The position numbers and the translations under genes were made by a program. Below are positions 1-8,117 of a stretch of 64,000 bases of DNA, in pieces; the first letter of the stretch is position 1, and every line of letters starts with the position of its first letter. Origin of the DNA: Flavobacterium psychroterrae (GTDB lineage Bacteria; Bacteroidota; Bacteroidia; Flavobacteriales; Flavobacteriaceae); NCBI RefSeq assembly GCF_018380615.1, contig NZ_JAGYVZ010000016.1, forward strand, positions 62,001 through 126,000, in the 5' to 3' direction. Below the pieces are notes generated by a model. It worked only from the letters and a program-made list of their open reading frames with translations, was not told the DNA's origin and ran no database searches.

Positions 1-1640
1 ACATGTCTGACTGGAAATTTGTTTACGGAAGTTTCCAAAGAAAACCAGCCGATGACGATCAATGCGCTCCGGCTGCGTGGGTTGTAAACGATACTTTATT
101 TTATGTAGGTTCAACCTGGAAAAGAGATCATCCTATCTGGAAAACTGCTGATCCAAAATCTGGACAATGGTTAAGACATGTTGATAAAGCAATGCTTCCT
201 ACGTGGGATCCTGCGATTTTTCAGGACGACGATAAAAAAGTATATATGTATTATGGTTCAAGCGGAAAATTACCACTTGTAGGCGTTGAAGTAGATTATA
301 AAACCTGGCTTCCGAAAGGAAATCAGGCTGATTATGAGAAATTATACAAAGCAACAGAAGTTGAAGATATTCAGCGTCCGTATGGTCAAATAAAAGAAGT
401 CGTAGGTTTAGATCCTTCATCTCACGGTTGGGAACGTTTTGGACCAAATAATGATATGGAACCTGCACCTTGGGGTAATTTTATTGAAGGTGCGTGGATG
501 ACCAAACACAACGGAAAATATTATATGCAATATGGTGCGCCAGCAACGGAATATAAAGGCTACGCAAATGGAGTTCATGTTGGTAATAGTCCGTTAGGAC
601 CATTTACATATCAAAAACACAATCCAATGTCATATAAACCAGGCGGATTTGTAATTGGAGCCGGACACGGAAATACTTTTGCGGATAATTACGGAAATTA
701 CTGGAATACCGGAACTTGCAAAATCTCCATAAAAGATCGTTTTGAGCGTCGTATCGATATGTTTCCTGCAGGATTTGATAAGGACGATGTCATGTATTCA
801 ATTACTTCTTACGGAGATTTTCCGATTATGTTACCAACCAAAAAACGAAATCAGGAAAAAGGAGCATCTTCAGGATGGATGTTGCTTTCGTATAAAAAGC
901 CCGTTACAGTTTCTTCATCAGAAGAATGTATGGAAGTTGAAACGCACAGAGTAGATAACGGAGGTAAAAAAGTATACGAGAAGTTTTGTTATGGCGCCTC
1001 AAATTTAACCGATGAAAATATTCAGACGTATTGGTCAGCAAAAACAGCAAATCCAGGCGAATGGTTACAACTGGATTTAGGCAGACAAATGCAAATAAAT
1101 GCGTTACAAATTAATTATGCAGATCATAAAGCAACGCAGTATAACAAAGCGATGGATATTTATTACCAATATAAAATCTACATGTCTGATGATGCTGTAA
1201 ATTGGAAGTTAGTTGTTGATAAATCTAAAAATGCAAAAGATGTTCCGCATGATTATGTAGAGTTGACGAAAGCAATTAAAGCGCGTTATATCAAAATGGA
1301 AAACATTCACAATGCATCTGGATTGTTTGCTATTTCAGATTTTAGAGTTTTTGGAAACGGATTGGCTGAAAAACCAACTTCAGTTTCAGATTTTAAAGTT
1401 AACAGAAATGCATCAGATTCCCGTAACGCAATGATTTCATGGAAAAAACAAGCGGATGCAATTGGTTATAATATTTATTACGGAATCACGCCTGATAAAT
1501 TATACAATACAATTATGGTCTATGATGAAACTTCATATGATTTTAGAGGATTAGACAAAGGAACAAAGTATTATTTTACAATTGAAGCTTTTAATGAGAA
1601 CGGAATTAGCACAAAAAATGAGCTAATAGAAGTGAATTAA
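1..1640 (+). CDS. GH43-type glycoside hydrolase with discoidin-like and Fn3 domains (5' partial)
   Basis: Probably a secreted or surface glycosidase attacking plant or algal polysaccharide. Residues about 1-300 fit the five-bladed GH43 fold: short strands rich in W, Y and G, a WDPAIFQDDD segment and an FIEGAWMTKHNGKYY segment whose Glu fits the general acid. Residues about 320-450 look like an F5/8 type C (discoidin) carbohydrate-binding domain (TDENIQTYWSA, GEWLQLDLG, ARYIKME). About 455-545 is a fibronectin type III module (ISWKKQADAIGYNIYYG, LDKGTKYYFTIEAFNENG). The frame is open to the window edge and the first Met lies inside the catalytic domain, so the N-terminus and signal peptide are missing. 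There is no T9SS sorting domain at the C-terminus. The GH43 call rests on pattern recognition; the exact substrate cannot be read from the sequence. Confidence 0.8.
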   Translation, partial: MSDWKFVYGSFQRKPADDDQCAPAAWVVNDTLFYVGSTWKRDHPIWKTADPKSGQWLRHVDKAMLPTWDPAIFQDDDKKVYMYYGSSGKLPLVGVEVDYKTWLPKGNQADYEKLYKATEVEDIQRPYGQIKEVVGLDPSSHGWERFGPNNDMEPAPWGNFIEGAWMTKHNGKYYMQYGAPATEYKGYANGVHVGNSPLGPFTYQKHNPMSYKPGGFVIGAGHGNTFADNYGNYWNTGTCKISIKDRFERRIDMFPAGFDKDDVMYSITSYGDFPIMLPTKKRNQEKGASSGWMLLSYKKPVTVSSSEECMEVETHRVDNGGKKVYEKFCYGASNLTDENIQTYWSAKTANPGEWLQLDLGRQMQINALQINYADHKATQYNKAMDIYYQYKIYMSDDAVNWKLVVDKSKNAKDVPHDYVELTKAIKARYIKMENIHNASGLFAISDFRVFGNGLAEKPTSVSDFKVNRNASDSRNAMISWKKQADAIGYNIYYGITPDKLYNTIMVYDETSYDFRGLDKGTKYYFTIEAFNENGISTKNELIEVN

Positions 1641-1641
1641 T

Positions 1642-1784
1642 TTTAACCCATAGAAACGCCGATTTTTCAACTAAAAAATCGGCGTTTCACTTATTTAAAA
1701 TACACAAAGCTAAGGCTGTGAAAGAAATGTATTTCTTTTTTGCGTTCTTTTTTACATTTAAAATCTATGTTTCTATGTGTTTAA
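1642..1784. repeat. Dispersed inverted-repeat element with CATAGAAAC ends
   Basis: The outer arms 1642-1657 (TTTAACCCATAGAAAC) and 1769-1784 (GTTTCTATGTGTTTAA) are near-perfect reverse complements and enclose a degenerate AT-rich core. The same arm sequence occurs as a pair at 30272-30294 and 30405-30427. This looks like a small non-coding dispersed element that fills the 273-nt spacer together with the hairpin at 1653-1688. Confidence 0.5.
1653..1688 (+). terminator. Hairpin terminator after the GH43 gene
   Basis: A perfect 15-bp inverted repeat (1653-1667 with 1674-1688, 6-nt loop) lies 13 nt after the stop codon. There is no clean T-run after the stem, so it could be a weak terminator or a transcript-stabilising hairpin. 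Confidence 0.55.
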
Positions 1785-1913
1785 TTCAACTTTATTAATT
1801 TACACCGAACGGGTTAATTTTAATAATATTTTCAGAAATCGTTAAATAAAACTGTTTCCAGTTCTTCAGAATTTTGTTCCTTTGCCTGACAACCCAAAAA
1901 TGCTATAAACCAT

Positions 1914-3302
1914 ATGAAAAAAACGATTCTTTTAACTGCTTTAGTTTTAAGCGGATTGGCATCTTCTGCCCAATCAAATGATGAAAAAAACATTAAATTA
2001 TTCTATAAAAAAGCACTAACCGAGGCTAAATGTTATACTTGGTTAGAATATTTATCCAATGATATCGGAAGCCGTTTATCAGGTTCTCCAACTGCTGCAG
2101 AAGCAGTACAATATACTAAAAGACAACTTGACGCATTAGGTTTAGACAAAGTGTATTTACAAGAAGTTATGGTGCCGCATTGGGTTCGTGGTGAAAAAGA
2201 AACTGCCTATATTTTAGACGGAAAAGTAAAAACGAATATTCCAATTTGTGCTTTAGGAGGATCAGTTGCAACTCCAAAAACAGGACTTACAGCAGAAATC
2301 ATTGAAGTACAGGGAATTGATGAATTAAAGTCATTAGGAGATAAAGTAAAAGGTAAAATTGTGTTTTTTAACAGACCAATGAATCCTGAAAATATCGAAA
2401 CCTTTGTTTCCTACGGAGCTTGTGTAGATCAAAGATTTGCAGGAGCAAAAGAAGCGGCTAAATTAGGAGCGGTAGGGTCAATTGTTCGTTCAATGAATTT
2501 ACGTTTAGACGATTTTCCTCACGCAGGAGCTCAAAGTTATGGTGATTTACCAAAAGAGCAATATATTCCAACAGCTGCAATTAGTACAAATGGAGCTGAA
2601 TTGTTAAGTAAAACTTTAAAAGCTAATCCAGCTTTAAAATTCTATTTCAAACAATCTTGCGAGACTTTGCCAGATGTTTTATCGCATAATGTGATAGGAG
2701 AATTAACGGGAACAGTTACTCCATCAAATATTATGGTAGTTGGCGGACACTTAGATTCATGGGATTTAGCCGATGGTTCTCAAGATGATGGAGCAGGAGT
2801 AGTGCAAAGTATGGAAGTAATTCGTATCCTTAAAAACTTAAACTACAAACCAAAAAACACTATTCGTGTTGTTTTGTTTATGAATGAGGAAAACGGCGGA
2901 AAAGGAGGAGCGAAGTACGAAGAAGTTTCTAAACAAAATAATGAAAACCATATTTTTGCTTTAGAAAGTGATTCAGGCGGATTTACTCCAAGAGGATTTT
3001 CTATAGAAGCTGACGATGCGAATTATAAAAAAATCAAAGATTTCAAAGATCTTTTTGAGCCATATTTAGTGCACAGTTTTACAATAGGGCATGCAGGCTC
3101 AGATATTGGTCATTTAACGTCTAAAGCAATTGTAAAAGCAGGTTTAAAACCAGATTCACAACGTTATTTTGATTATCACCATGCAGCAAACGACAAATTT
3201 GATGCAGTAAACAAAAGAGAACTGGAACTTGGGGCTGCAACAATGACATCATTAATTTATTTAATGGACCAAACCGGAATTATAACACCAACAGTAAATT
3301 AA
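1914..3302 (+). CDS. Secreted M28-family zinc metallopeptidase (carboxypeptidase Q-like)
   Basis: A secreted peptidase of 462 residues. A signal peptide ends near SSAQ at about residue 20. A protease-associated insert occupies roughly 120-250, and the M28 catalytic core follows. The two-zinc ligand set is visible: His279 (GGHLDSWD), Asp291 or 292 (QDDGAGV), the Glu pair at 325-326 (NEENGG), Asp353 (ESDSGG) and a His in YHHAAND near 422-423. The family cleaves dipeptides or N-terminal residues in the periplasm or outside the cell. The gene stands alone and is followed by a hairpin terminator. Family assignment is firm; substrate preference is unknown. Confidence 0.9.
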   Translation: MKKTILLTALVLSGLASSAQSNDEKNIKLFYKKALTEAKCYTWLEYLSNDIGSRLSGSPTAAEAVQYTKRQLDALGLDKVYLQEVMVPHWVRGEKETAYILDGKVKTNIPICALGGSVATPKTGLTAEIIEVQGIDELKSLGDKVKGKIVFFNRPMNPENIETFVSYGACVDQRFAGAKEAAKLGAVGSIVRSMNLRLDDFPHAGAQSYGDLPKEQYIPTAAISTNGAELLSKTLKANPALKFYFKQSCETLPDVLSHNVIGELTGTVTPSNIMVVGGHLDSWDLADGSQDDGAGVVQSMEVIRILKNLNYKPKNTIRVVLFMNEENGGKGGAKYEEVSKQNNENHIFALESDSGGFTPRGFSIEADDANYKKIKDFKDLFEPYLVHSFTIGHAGSDIGHLTSKAIVKAGLKPDSQRYFDYHHAANDKFDAVNKRELELGAATMTSLIYLMDQTGIITPTVN

Positions 3303-3324
3303 ATTTCCAAAAATAAAAATATCT

Positions 3325-3359
3325 AAAAAGCTATGAGTTTATACTTGTAGCTTTTTTTT
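3325..3359 (+). terminator. Rho-independent terminator after the M28 peptidase
   Basis: An AAAAAGCTATGAG / CTTGTAGCTTTTT stem (with G-T pairs) around a short loop ends in a run of T, 23 nt after the stop codon. It is a typical intrinsic terminator. Confidence 0.7.
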
Positions 3360-3385
3360 GTTTGAATACTTTCGCATAGTTTTAT

Positions 3386-3691
3386 TTAAAGCTTCATCAC
3401 GACTAAATAATACAAAAACGTTATCGGAATGTTAGAAAGCAGAATTAAGATCTTAAACGCAATATCTTTTCGATATTCCGGTAAGTGAATAAACCTGTCG
3501 GCTAAATGAGTAAACATGATAGTATTTAAGGCAATACCTGAAACAGCAAATGGCCAGGCAATAACTAAAATATTTGGACTTTCGTTTGAAATAATATAAA
3601 GTATAAACATAAAAGTACTGATAGCAAAAGTGCCAATAGCCAATTCTGCAGATTGTTTTTCTTTAAAAGTTTTGTCTTGAATCGTTTTCAT
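3386..3691 (-). CDS. Small integral membrane protein of unknown function
   Basis: This 101-residue protein is not recognised. It has about three hydrophobic segments (roughly 17-36, 43-61 and 75-97) separated by short charged loops, so it is very likely an inner-membrane protein. Its start lies only 4 nt after the stop of the Coq4-like gene, so the two are almost certainly co-transcribed. A link to the Coq4-like protein is inferred from this spacing only. Confidence 0.6.
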   Translation of the reverse strand: MKTIQDKTFKEKQSAELAIGTFAISTFMFILYIISNESPNILVIAWPFAVSGIALNTIMFTHLADRFIHLPEYRKDIAFKILILLSNIPITFLYYLVVMKL

Positions 3692-3695
3692 AAAA

Positions 3696-4148
3696 TTAAA
3701 TTTTAAAAGATTGTTGAATTGATTTAATAGGCATAAAAAGCATTTTTGAAAAATCCAGATAATAAAATGTAAGTGCCTCTTTTCCTTTTTTATATTGCTG
3801 TATAAAATATTTTATTTGTTTTGGATAAAAGATTGTACCCGAGGCAATAACCAGAAACAAATACAAGCTCTTCTTTCCGTTTCCTAAAAGGTAATATTGC
3901 ATTCCTATTTCTTCCACAACAGAAATTCCTGTATTGGTCAGCACATGAATAATATCGTGATCTTCCAGTTTTTCCTGAATATCAAAATGATTATTGAATA
4001 GGAAATTCCCTAAACCAAATCCTAAACTATCTTCAGGATAATGCAGCAATTCGTGCTTGTTGATTTTCCAGGGTTCATTTTTTTTAAAATATTTTTGATA
4101 AGGCTTTTTACTGCACTCATACAATTTTTCGATACAATAATCTTTCAT
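3696..4148 (-). CDS. Coq4-like protein
   Basis: A 150-residue protein with the hallmark Coq4 metal-site pattern HDxxH-x11-E: His64, Asp65, His68 and Glu80 in the segment EDHDIIHVLTNTG...EE. In mitochondria and Proteobacteria, Coq4 acts in the ubiquinone biosynthesis complex. Flavobacteria use menaquinone, so the substrate here is probably different. The protein is shorter than eukaryotic Coq4 and has no targeting sequence. It is the first gene of a two-gene unit with the membrane protein at 3386-3691. A perfect 15-bp palindrome lies 18 nt upstream of the start. The family call rests on the motif and its surroundings; the function is open. Confidence 0.65.
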   Translation of the reverse strand: MKDYCIEKLYECSKKPYQKYFKKNEPWKINKHELLHYPEDSLGFGLGNFLFNNHFDIQEKLEDHDIIHVLTNTGISVVEEIGMQYYLLGNGKKSLYLFLVIASGTIFYPKQIKYFIQQYKKGKEALTFYYLDFSKMLFMPIKSIQQSFKI

Positions 4149-4166
4149 GATGGTTTTTTAAAAGTT

Positions 4167-4181
4167 CTTTGAATTTCAAAG
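4167..4181. promoter_or_regulatory. Palindromic operator candidate upstream of the Coq4-like operon
   Basis: CTTTGAATTTCAAAG is a perfect 7+1+7 palindrome. A near copy lies upstream of the YiiX-like gene at 4985-4999. Both lie within longer conserved blocks of about 27 nt reading TTACTTTGwAATTCAAAG on the minus strand, which suggests a shared dimeric regulator. Confidence 0.45.
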
Positions 4182-4196
4182 TAAATTAGTAAAGAA

Positions 4197-4224
4197 AAAA
4201 GCTAACAGATGTGCATTAGCTTTT
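4197..4224 (-). terminator. Terminator of the YiiX-like gene
   Basis: AAAAGCTAA (4197-4205) pairs with TTAGCTTTT (4216-4224) around a 10-nt loop. Read on the minus strand it follows the stop codon of the YiiX-like gene by 10 nt and ends in a T-rich stretch. Confidence 0.65.
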
Positions 4225-4234
4225 AATCATTTTG

Positions 4235-4909
4235 TTAATAGTTGTCTATTATAGTTTTCAATATTTTAGAATCGGCAAGATCAACAGGAGCAACGACTTT
4301 TTCGTCAAGCGGAATTTCATTGCCATAGCGTTCCTTTAATATTTTTTGAACTCTCACGTCACTTAAATTAAAGTCTTTTAAATACCTCAATTTTGAAAGC
4401 TCAATTCCTGCCGCATTTTTATAGATTTTCCAGACAAGTTCAGAGCAATATATCTTTGTGTCAGTCCATTCAAAATACGCATCGTATTCTTTTCCATCAA
4501 ATTGCTGACTATAATCTTTCATCTTTTGCAAAACTTCAGGAGTCAAAACCTTGTCATCAATCAATCGTTTCACAACATATTTATTGTCTTTTCCGTGTTT
4601 AATCCAGTCCTCAAACGGAGTAAGTTTTACCGGTTGAACTGCTTCAAATACAAACCAATTTCCGTTTACGTTATAAATAATACCACAATGCGAAAATTTA
4701 GAATTTGTAGCAATTCGAACAGCTTCACATTGCGCAGATTGAGAAGTCTGCAAGATAATATCACCATCTTTCAGTTTGCTCTCAATCGTATTTTCTGCTT
4801 TTCTTTTCGAAAATGGATTATTTGGAAAAACCGACATGGCTACAAATAAAGCAAATCCAAAACTCAAAAGGAATGTAATTCCCAGAAACAGGTATTTTTG
4901 TTTTTTCAT
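4235..4909 (-). CDS. YiiX-like permuted papain-fold (NlpC/P60-superfamily) protein
   Basis: A 224-residue envelope protein with an N-terminal hydrophobic anchor or signal (residues about 7-28). The rest fits the YiiX/YaeF group of circularly permuted NlpC/P60-like enzymes: DGDIILQTSQSAQ at the domain start, the catalytic His in SKFSHCGIIY and the later catalytic Cys in IYCSELVWKIY. The His-before-Cys order is the permuted arrangement. Members are thought to act as amidases or thioesterases on peptides or lipids; the substrate is unknown. A palindrome matching the one upstream of the Coq4-like operon lies 76 nt upstream, so the two units may be co-regulated. Confidence 0.75.
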   Translation of the reverse strand: MKKQKYLFLGITFLLSFGFALFVAMSVFPNNPFSKRKAENTIESKLKDGDIILQTSQSAQCEAVRIATNSKFSHCGIIYNVNGNWFVFEAVQPVKLTPFEDWIKHGKDNKYVVKRLIDDKVLTPEVLQKMKDYSQQFDGKEYDAYFEWTDTKIYCSELVWKIYKNAAGIELSKLRYLKDFNLSDVRVQKILKERYGNEIPLDEKVVAPVDLADSKILKTIIDNY

Positions 4910-4984
4910 GTTTTTATAATTGAATGCTAAAAGTACTTTATTAAGCTTTACGTTAAATATTGTTTTTCAAATATATTAAAAGAA

Positions 4985-4999
4985 CTTTGAATTACAAAG
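4985..4999. promoter_or_regulatory. Second copy of the CTTTG-N5-CAAAG palindrome, upstream of the YiiX-like gene
   Basis: CTTTGAATTACAAAG, within ACTTTG-N5-CAAAGT, matches the palindrome at 4167-4181 in 14 of 15 positions. The flanking bases (GTAA on one side, an AAAAGAA-like block on the other) are also partly shared. Confidence 0.45.
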
Positions 5000-5010
5000 T
5001 AAGTAATAAA

Positions 5011-5044
5011 AAAAATAGCCACCAAATAAATGATAGCTATTTTT
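5011..5044 (-). terminator. Terminator of the outer-membrane barrel gene
   Basis: AAAAATAGC (5011-5019) pairs with GCTATTTTT (5036-5044). On the minus strand the stem lies 19 nt after the stop codon of the 5064-5954 gene and is followed by T-rich sequence. Confidence 0.6.
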
Positions 5045-5063
5045 AAATGTTTTTTAAGAAATA

Positions 5064-5954
5064 TTAGATTCTGAAAATTCCACCTACAGCAATAATTCTT
5101 TGAAAAAAGAAAAAGTCCTGCGAAGCTCTATCATCATTACTTTTTGTAGTTCTAATATCCTGCATGTTGATGTAACCACCTTTTAGCTCACCTTGCAAGT
5201 AAAAATACTTGAAGAAAGTAAAGTTGATACCCGCTTTAGCAGATAAACCATAACCGGAAACGTGAAAATCATCATGACGTTCTTTTCCTAAAAGAGTTGT
5301 ATTTGTTTTAGGATATAAAAGCCCTGCACCTAAACCTTCAGTTAAATTGATCTGAAATTTATCAGTATTGGGTAAATTAAATAACTTCGAAATATCATCA
5401 TGTCGTGAAACCTCAGTATTAATGTAGTTTAGACCATCTGTATGTTCATACATTAAAAAAGCAGTACCATTTCCCTGATTCCCGCCTTCCTGAGCACCAC
5501 CTTGAGACATATCTACAGGTGTATTATTATAAACTCCGTTATAAATAGATCCAGCTTGGTCAGCAGGTAAATTAATATCGCCTGTAACGTTAGCTATCTG
5601 ATTTTGAGTCATTACATACTTCATGTGGTCCCAACCAATCGAAACGCTGTAATGATCGCTAAAGAAATATCCCATTCTAAAATTAGTCTGAGGAATTGTC
5701 ATGTTAGCCGGATTTATATAATCAATATGATATCCTTTTGGTTTATCATGTGCTTTCATGTCTGCTACTGTAAAGTTGTAATCTTTACCTCTAAAATTCA
5801 CATCAGATTTAGTGTAACTATCTCTGTTTCCTCCCCAGGAAACAAAGAATTTACCCTTGTTATGAGCTGTATATCTTTGTACTGCTATTTCTTCCTGAGC
5901 AAAAGTGTTTATTGAAAAACACAACAAAAAGAAAAATAAAATTTTTGTTTTCAA
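5064..5954 (-). CDS. Outer-membrane beta-barrel protein
   Basis: A 296-residue protein with a clear signal peptide (MKTKILFFFLLCFSINTFAQ). Alternating hydrophobic and polar strands follow, such as FRMGYFFSDHYSVSIGWDHMKYV and YLQGELKGGYINM, ending in IIAVGGIFRI with an almost terminal aromatic residue. This fits an 8- to 10-stranded outer-membrane barrel with a long loop rich in G, Q and N around residues 140-170. No specific family is recognised. It lies 17 nt downstream of kdsA on the same strand, so it may be transcribed with kdsA, although their functions look unrelated. Confidence 0.7.
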   Translation of the reverse strand: MKTKILFFFLLCFSINTFAQEEIAVQRYTAHNKGKFFVSWGGNRDSYTKSDVNFRGKDYNFTVADMKAHDKPKGYHIDYINPANMTIPQTNFRMGYFFSDHYSVSIGWDHMKYVMTQNQIANVTGDINLPADQAGSIYNGVYNNTPVDMSQGGAQEGGNQGNGTAFLMYEHTDGLNYINTEVSRHDDISKLFNLPNTDKFQINLTEGLGAGLLYPKTNTTLLGKERHDDFHVSGYGLSAKAGINFTFFKYFYLQGELKGGYINMQDIRTTKSNDDRASQDFFFFQRIIAVGGIFRI

Positions 5955-5971
5955 TGAAATGGTATTAAAAA

Positions 5972-6790
5972 TTAAAATGAGTTAACTGTTTTTCTAATGG
6001 CAACCAATTTAGTCATCAGACCTTCAAAATAGTCTAAATGCAACATATTAGCACCATCACTTTTTGCGTTTGCAGGATCAAAATGAGTTTCGATAAAAAT
6101 ACCGTCAACACCCACGGCAATACCCGCTTTGGCAACAGTTTCAATCATATCAGGTCTTCCGCCAGTAACACCGGCAGTTTGGTTAGGTTGTTGCAACGAG
6201 TGCGTAACATCCAGTACCGTAGACGCGTATTGTTGCATAGTAGGAATTCCTCTAAAATCAACAATCATATCCTGATAACCAAACATAGAACCACGATCTG
6301 TAACCATAACATTTTCGTTATGACAGTCAAGAACCTTTTGTACAGCGTGTTTCATGCTTTCAGGACTCATAAATTGCCCTTTTTTCAAATTCACCACTTT
6401 TCCCGTATTAGCCGCAGCCACAACAAGATCAGTCTGACGAACTAAAAACGCAGGAATCTGTAAAACGTCAACGTATTGCGCCGCCATATCAGCATCTTCA
6501 TTAGTATGAATATCAGTTACAGTAGGAACGTGAAAAGTTTCAGAAACCTTTCTTAAAATTTTTAATGCTTTTTCATCACCAATTCCAGAGAAACTATCGA
6601 TTCTTGAACGATTGGCTTTTTTAAACGATCCTTTAAATACATAAGGAATCTGAAGTTTGTCGGTAATACCAACTAATTTTTCAGCAATTCTTAGAGCCAT
6701 TTCTTCCCCTTCAATAGCGCAAGGACCCGCCAATAAAAAGAAATTTCCGCTTTCAGTATGCTTAATTTGTGGAATATGTTGTATGTTCAT
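5972..6790 (-). CDS. kdsA: 3-deoxy-8-phosphooctulonate synthase (KDO-8-P synthase)
   Basis: KdsA condenses phosphoenolpyruvate with arabinose 5-phosphate to give KDO-8-phosphate for the lipopolysaccharide inner core, in the cytoplasm. The 272-residue length is typical. Diagnostic segments include FLLAGPCAIEGEEMA near the N-terminus, FKGSFKKANRSR (PEP and phosphate binding), TDIHTNEDA, QIPAFLVRQTDL, NLKKGQFMSPE, TDRGSMFGY and DVTHSLQQPN, with IETHFDP near the C-terminus. A TACCTTTG promoter element lies upstream on the minus strand at 6811-6818. Confidence 0.97.
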   Translation of the reverse strand: MNIQHIPQIKHTESGNFFLLAGPCAIEGEEMALRIAEKLVGITDKLQIPYVFKGSFKKANRSRIDSFSGIGDEKALKILRKVSETFHVPTVTDIHTNEDADMAAQYVDVLQIPAFLVRQTDLVVAAANTGKVVNLKKGQFMSPESMKHAVQKVLDCHNENVMVTDRGSMFGYQDMIVDFRGIPTMQQYASTVLDVTHSLQQPNQTAGVTGGRPDMIETVAKAGIAVGVDGIFIETHFDPANAKSDGANMLHLDYFEGLMTKLVAIRKTVNSF

Positions 6791-6810
6791 AATATGATTT
6801 TTTGACAGTG

Positions 6811-6818
6811 CAAAGGTA
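6811..6818 (-). promoter_or_regulatory. Probable kdsA promoter -7 element
   Basis: TACCTTTG on the minus strand matches the Bacteroidota TAnnTTTG consensus and lies 20 nt upstream of the kdsA start codon. The expected upstream TTG is replaced by TGT at a 19-nt spacing, so the match is partial. Confidence 0.45.
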
Positions 6819-7078
6819 GTTATGATTTATGAATAGCACATGAAGATTTAAGATTATTTTAAGAAGCTTCTCCCGCTATTCACTTCAAAATTTTTCTCTA
6901 AACCCTTTTTTTCTTGGTCTTTACAGGAGCTTCCTCCGGTCGCTCTGTAAAAACCAGAAAAAATAGGCTTTCTCAAAAAATGATTTCCGTTATTATCGGG
7001 GCTAGAAATCAATGTCATTAAGTTAAAGAAAAATCAATAATGTTATGCCGAAAAAATCTCTCGCAAAATCGCAAAGGT

Positions 7079-7180
7079 TTGTCATTTCGACGGAAGAGAA
7101 ATCTCCGTAAGTAACTCCGCATTGCAAATCCAATCTTTGTCAAGCTTCTCGTGGAGATTTCTCCTCCGTCGAAATGACAA
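7079..7180. repeat. Palindromic MITE-like element with 28-bp inverted arms
   Basis: The arm at 7079-7106 and the reverse complement of 7153-7180 agree in 27 of 28 positions (shared core TTGTCATTTCGACGGA). A 46-nt centre separates them. The element is non-coding and would fold into a long hairpin. Similar arms are known to be scattered through Flavobacterium genomes. Confidence 0.7.
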
Positions 7181-7325
7181 TATTGTGTTTAAACTTTGCG
7201 TCTTAGCGCCTTTGCGAGATTATTTTTATTTTTAAAAGAGCTTAATTTAATGACAGTGAGCTAGAACTGTAGTTGAATTATGCGCTTTTATAGAGAATAA
7301 TTCCTTTAAAACAGTTTATACTAAA

Positions 7326-8117
7326 TTATACCTTCAAATTAAATTCTGTCGCCAAAATAGTATTCAGTTGATTATCCTCAAAAGAAATAATTTCAGTAAT
7401 CCCGTTTGTTACTGATTTTATTGAATTTTTAAATAGTATTTTTTTGCCCAAAGGATTCTGTAAAACAACAATTAAATTTTGAGTAAAAAAAGAATCAGGA
7501 TGTGAGTAATTATAATGATTAGCAGGTTTAAAATCAATCCATCGTTGGGGATTCAAATCAAACGAATATAAATTAGACCATTCTTTTCCAATTTTTATTT
7601 GGAGTAAATATTCATCCTCTTCGGTTTTTACCAAAGTGAAAGTTTCAGTACCCTGGTTAATTTCAGTTCCAATTTCATTCAGTTTTAAAGGTTCTCTGAT
7701 GCTGTTACCTCCAAATCCCAAATCAATCAGATATTCTTCATTTTCGATTGTAGCAATTATTGCCAAATGTGTTTTAGCATTCTGACCGGGATTAACCAAA
7801 GGACGCACCGCAATATAATAATGGGGAACTCCAATTTTTTGAAGCATTAATGAAAATATCCCATTAATTTGATAGCAATATCCGCCACGATTTTTATTCA
7901 CAATTTGGTTTACAATATCCTCACCAATTAAAGAGATAACTTTACCCGCCTGAACATCAATATTTTCAAAAGGCACATTAAATATTTGACTTTGCATCAA
8001 TTTTTTTATGCCTTCTAAACTCAATGTGATTTCTCCCTCAAAATTGATTCTCTTTAAATATTGCTGTAAATCGAAACTTGAAGCTTCAATTTTATAGTTG
8101 TTTTTTGATTGTTCCAT
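7326..8117 (-). CDS. Arylamine N-acetyltransferase family protein
   Basis: NAT enzymes move an acetyl or acyl group from coenzyme A to arylamines or similar acceptors through a Cys-His-Asp triad. All three residues are visible: Cys81 in NRGGYCYQ, His117 in AKTHLAII and Asp132 in YLIDLGFGG. The RGG(Y/F)C block and the GVPHYYIAVR strand are typical of the family. At 263 residues it is slightly shorter than standard bacterial NATs, mostly at the C-terminus. Repeat-rich non-coding DNA lies on both sides, so it forms its own transcription unit. The natural substrate is unknown. Confidence 0.9.
   Translation of the reverse strand: MEQSKNNYKIEASSFDLQQYLKRINFEGEITLSLEGIKKLMQSQIFNVPFENIDVQAGKVISLIGEDIVNQIVNKNRGGYCYQINGIFSLMLQKIGVPHYYIAVRPLVNPGQNAKTHLAIIATIENEEYLIDLGFGGNSIREPLKLNEIGTEINQGTETFTLVKTEEDEYLLQIKIGKEWSNLYSFDLNPQRWIDFKPANHYNYSHPDSFFTQNLIVVLQNPLGKKILFKNSIKSVTNGITEIISFEDNQLNTILATEFNLKV

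Larger units (their letters stand above)
6791..7325. other. 535-nt gene-free spacer with dispersed repeats
   Basis: No credible gene is present. The spacer holds the kdsA -7 element, a degenerate repeat at about 6885-7026 that resembles one at 8196-8275, a palindromic element at 7079-7180 and a tail at 7190-7225 with the common CGCCTTTGCGAGA-type repeat. Confidence 0.6.

Noticed and set aside
6038..6445. 135-residue plus-strand ORF opposite kdsA
   Set aside because: kdsA on the other strand is unmistakable. The translation is a reverse-frame shadow.
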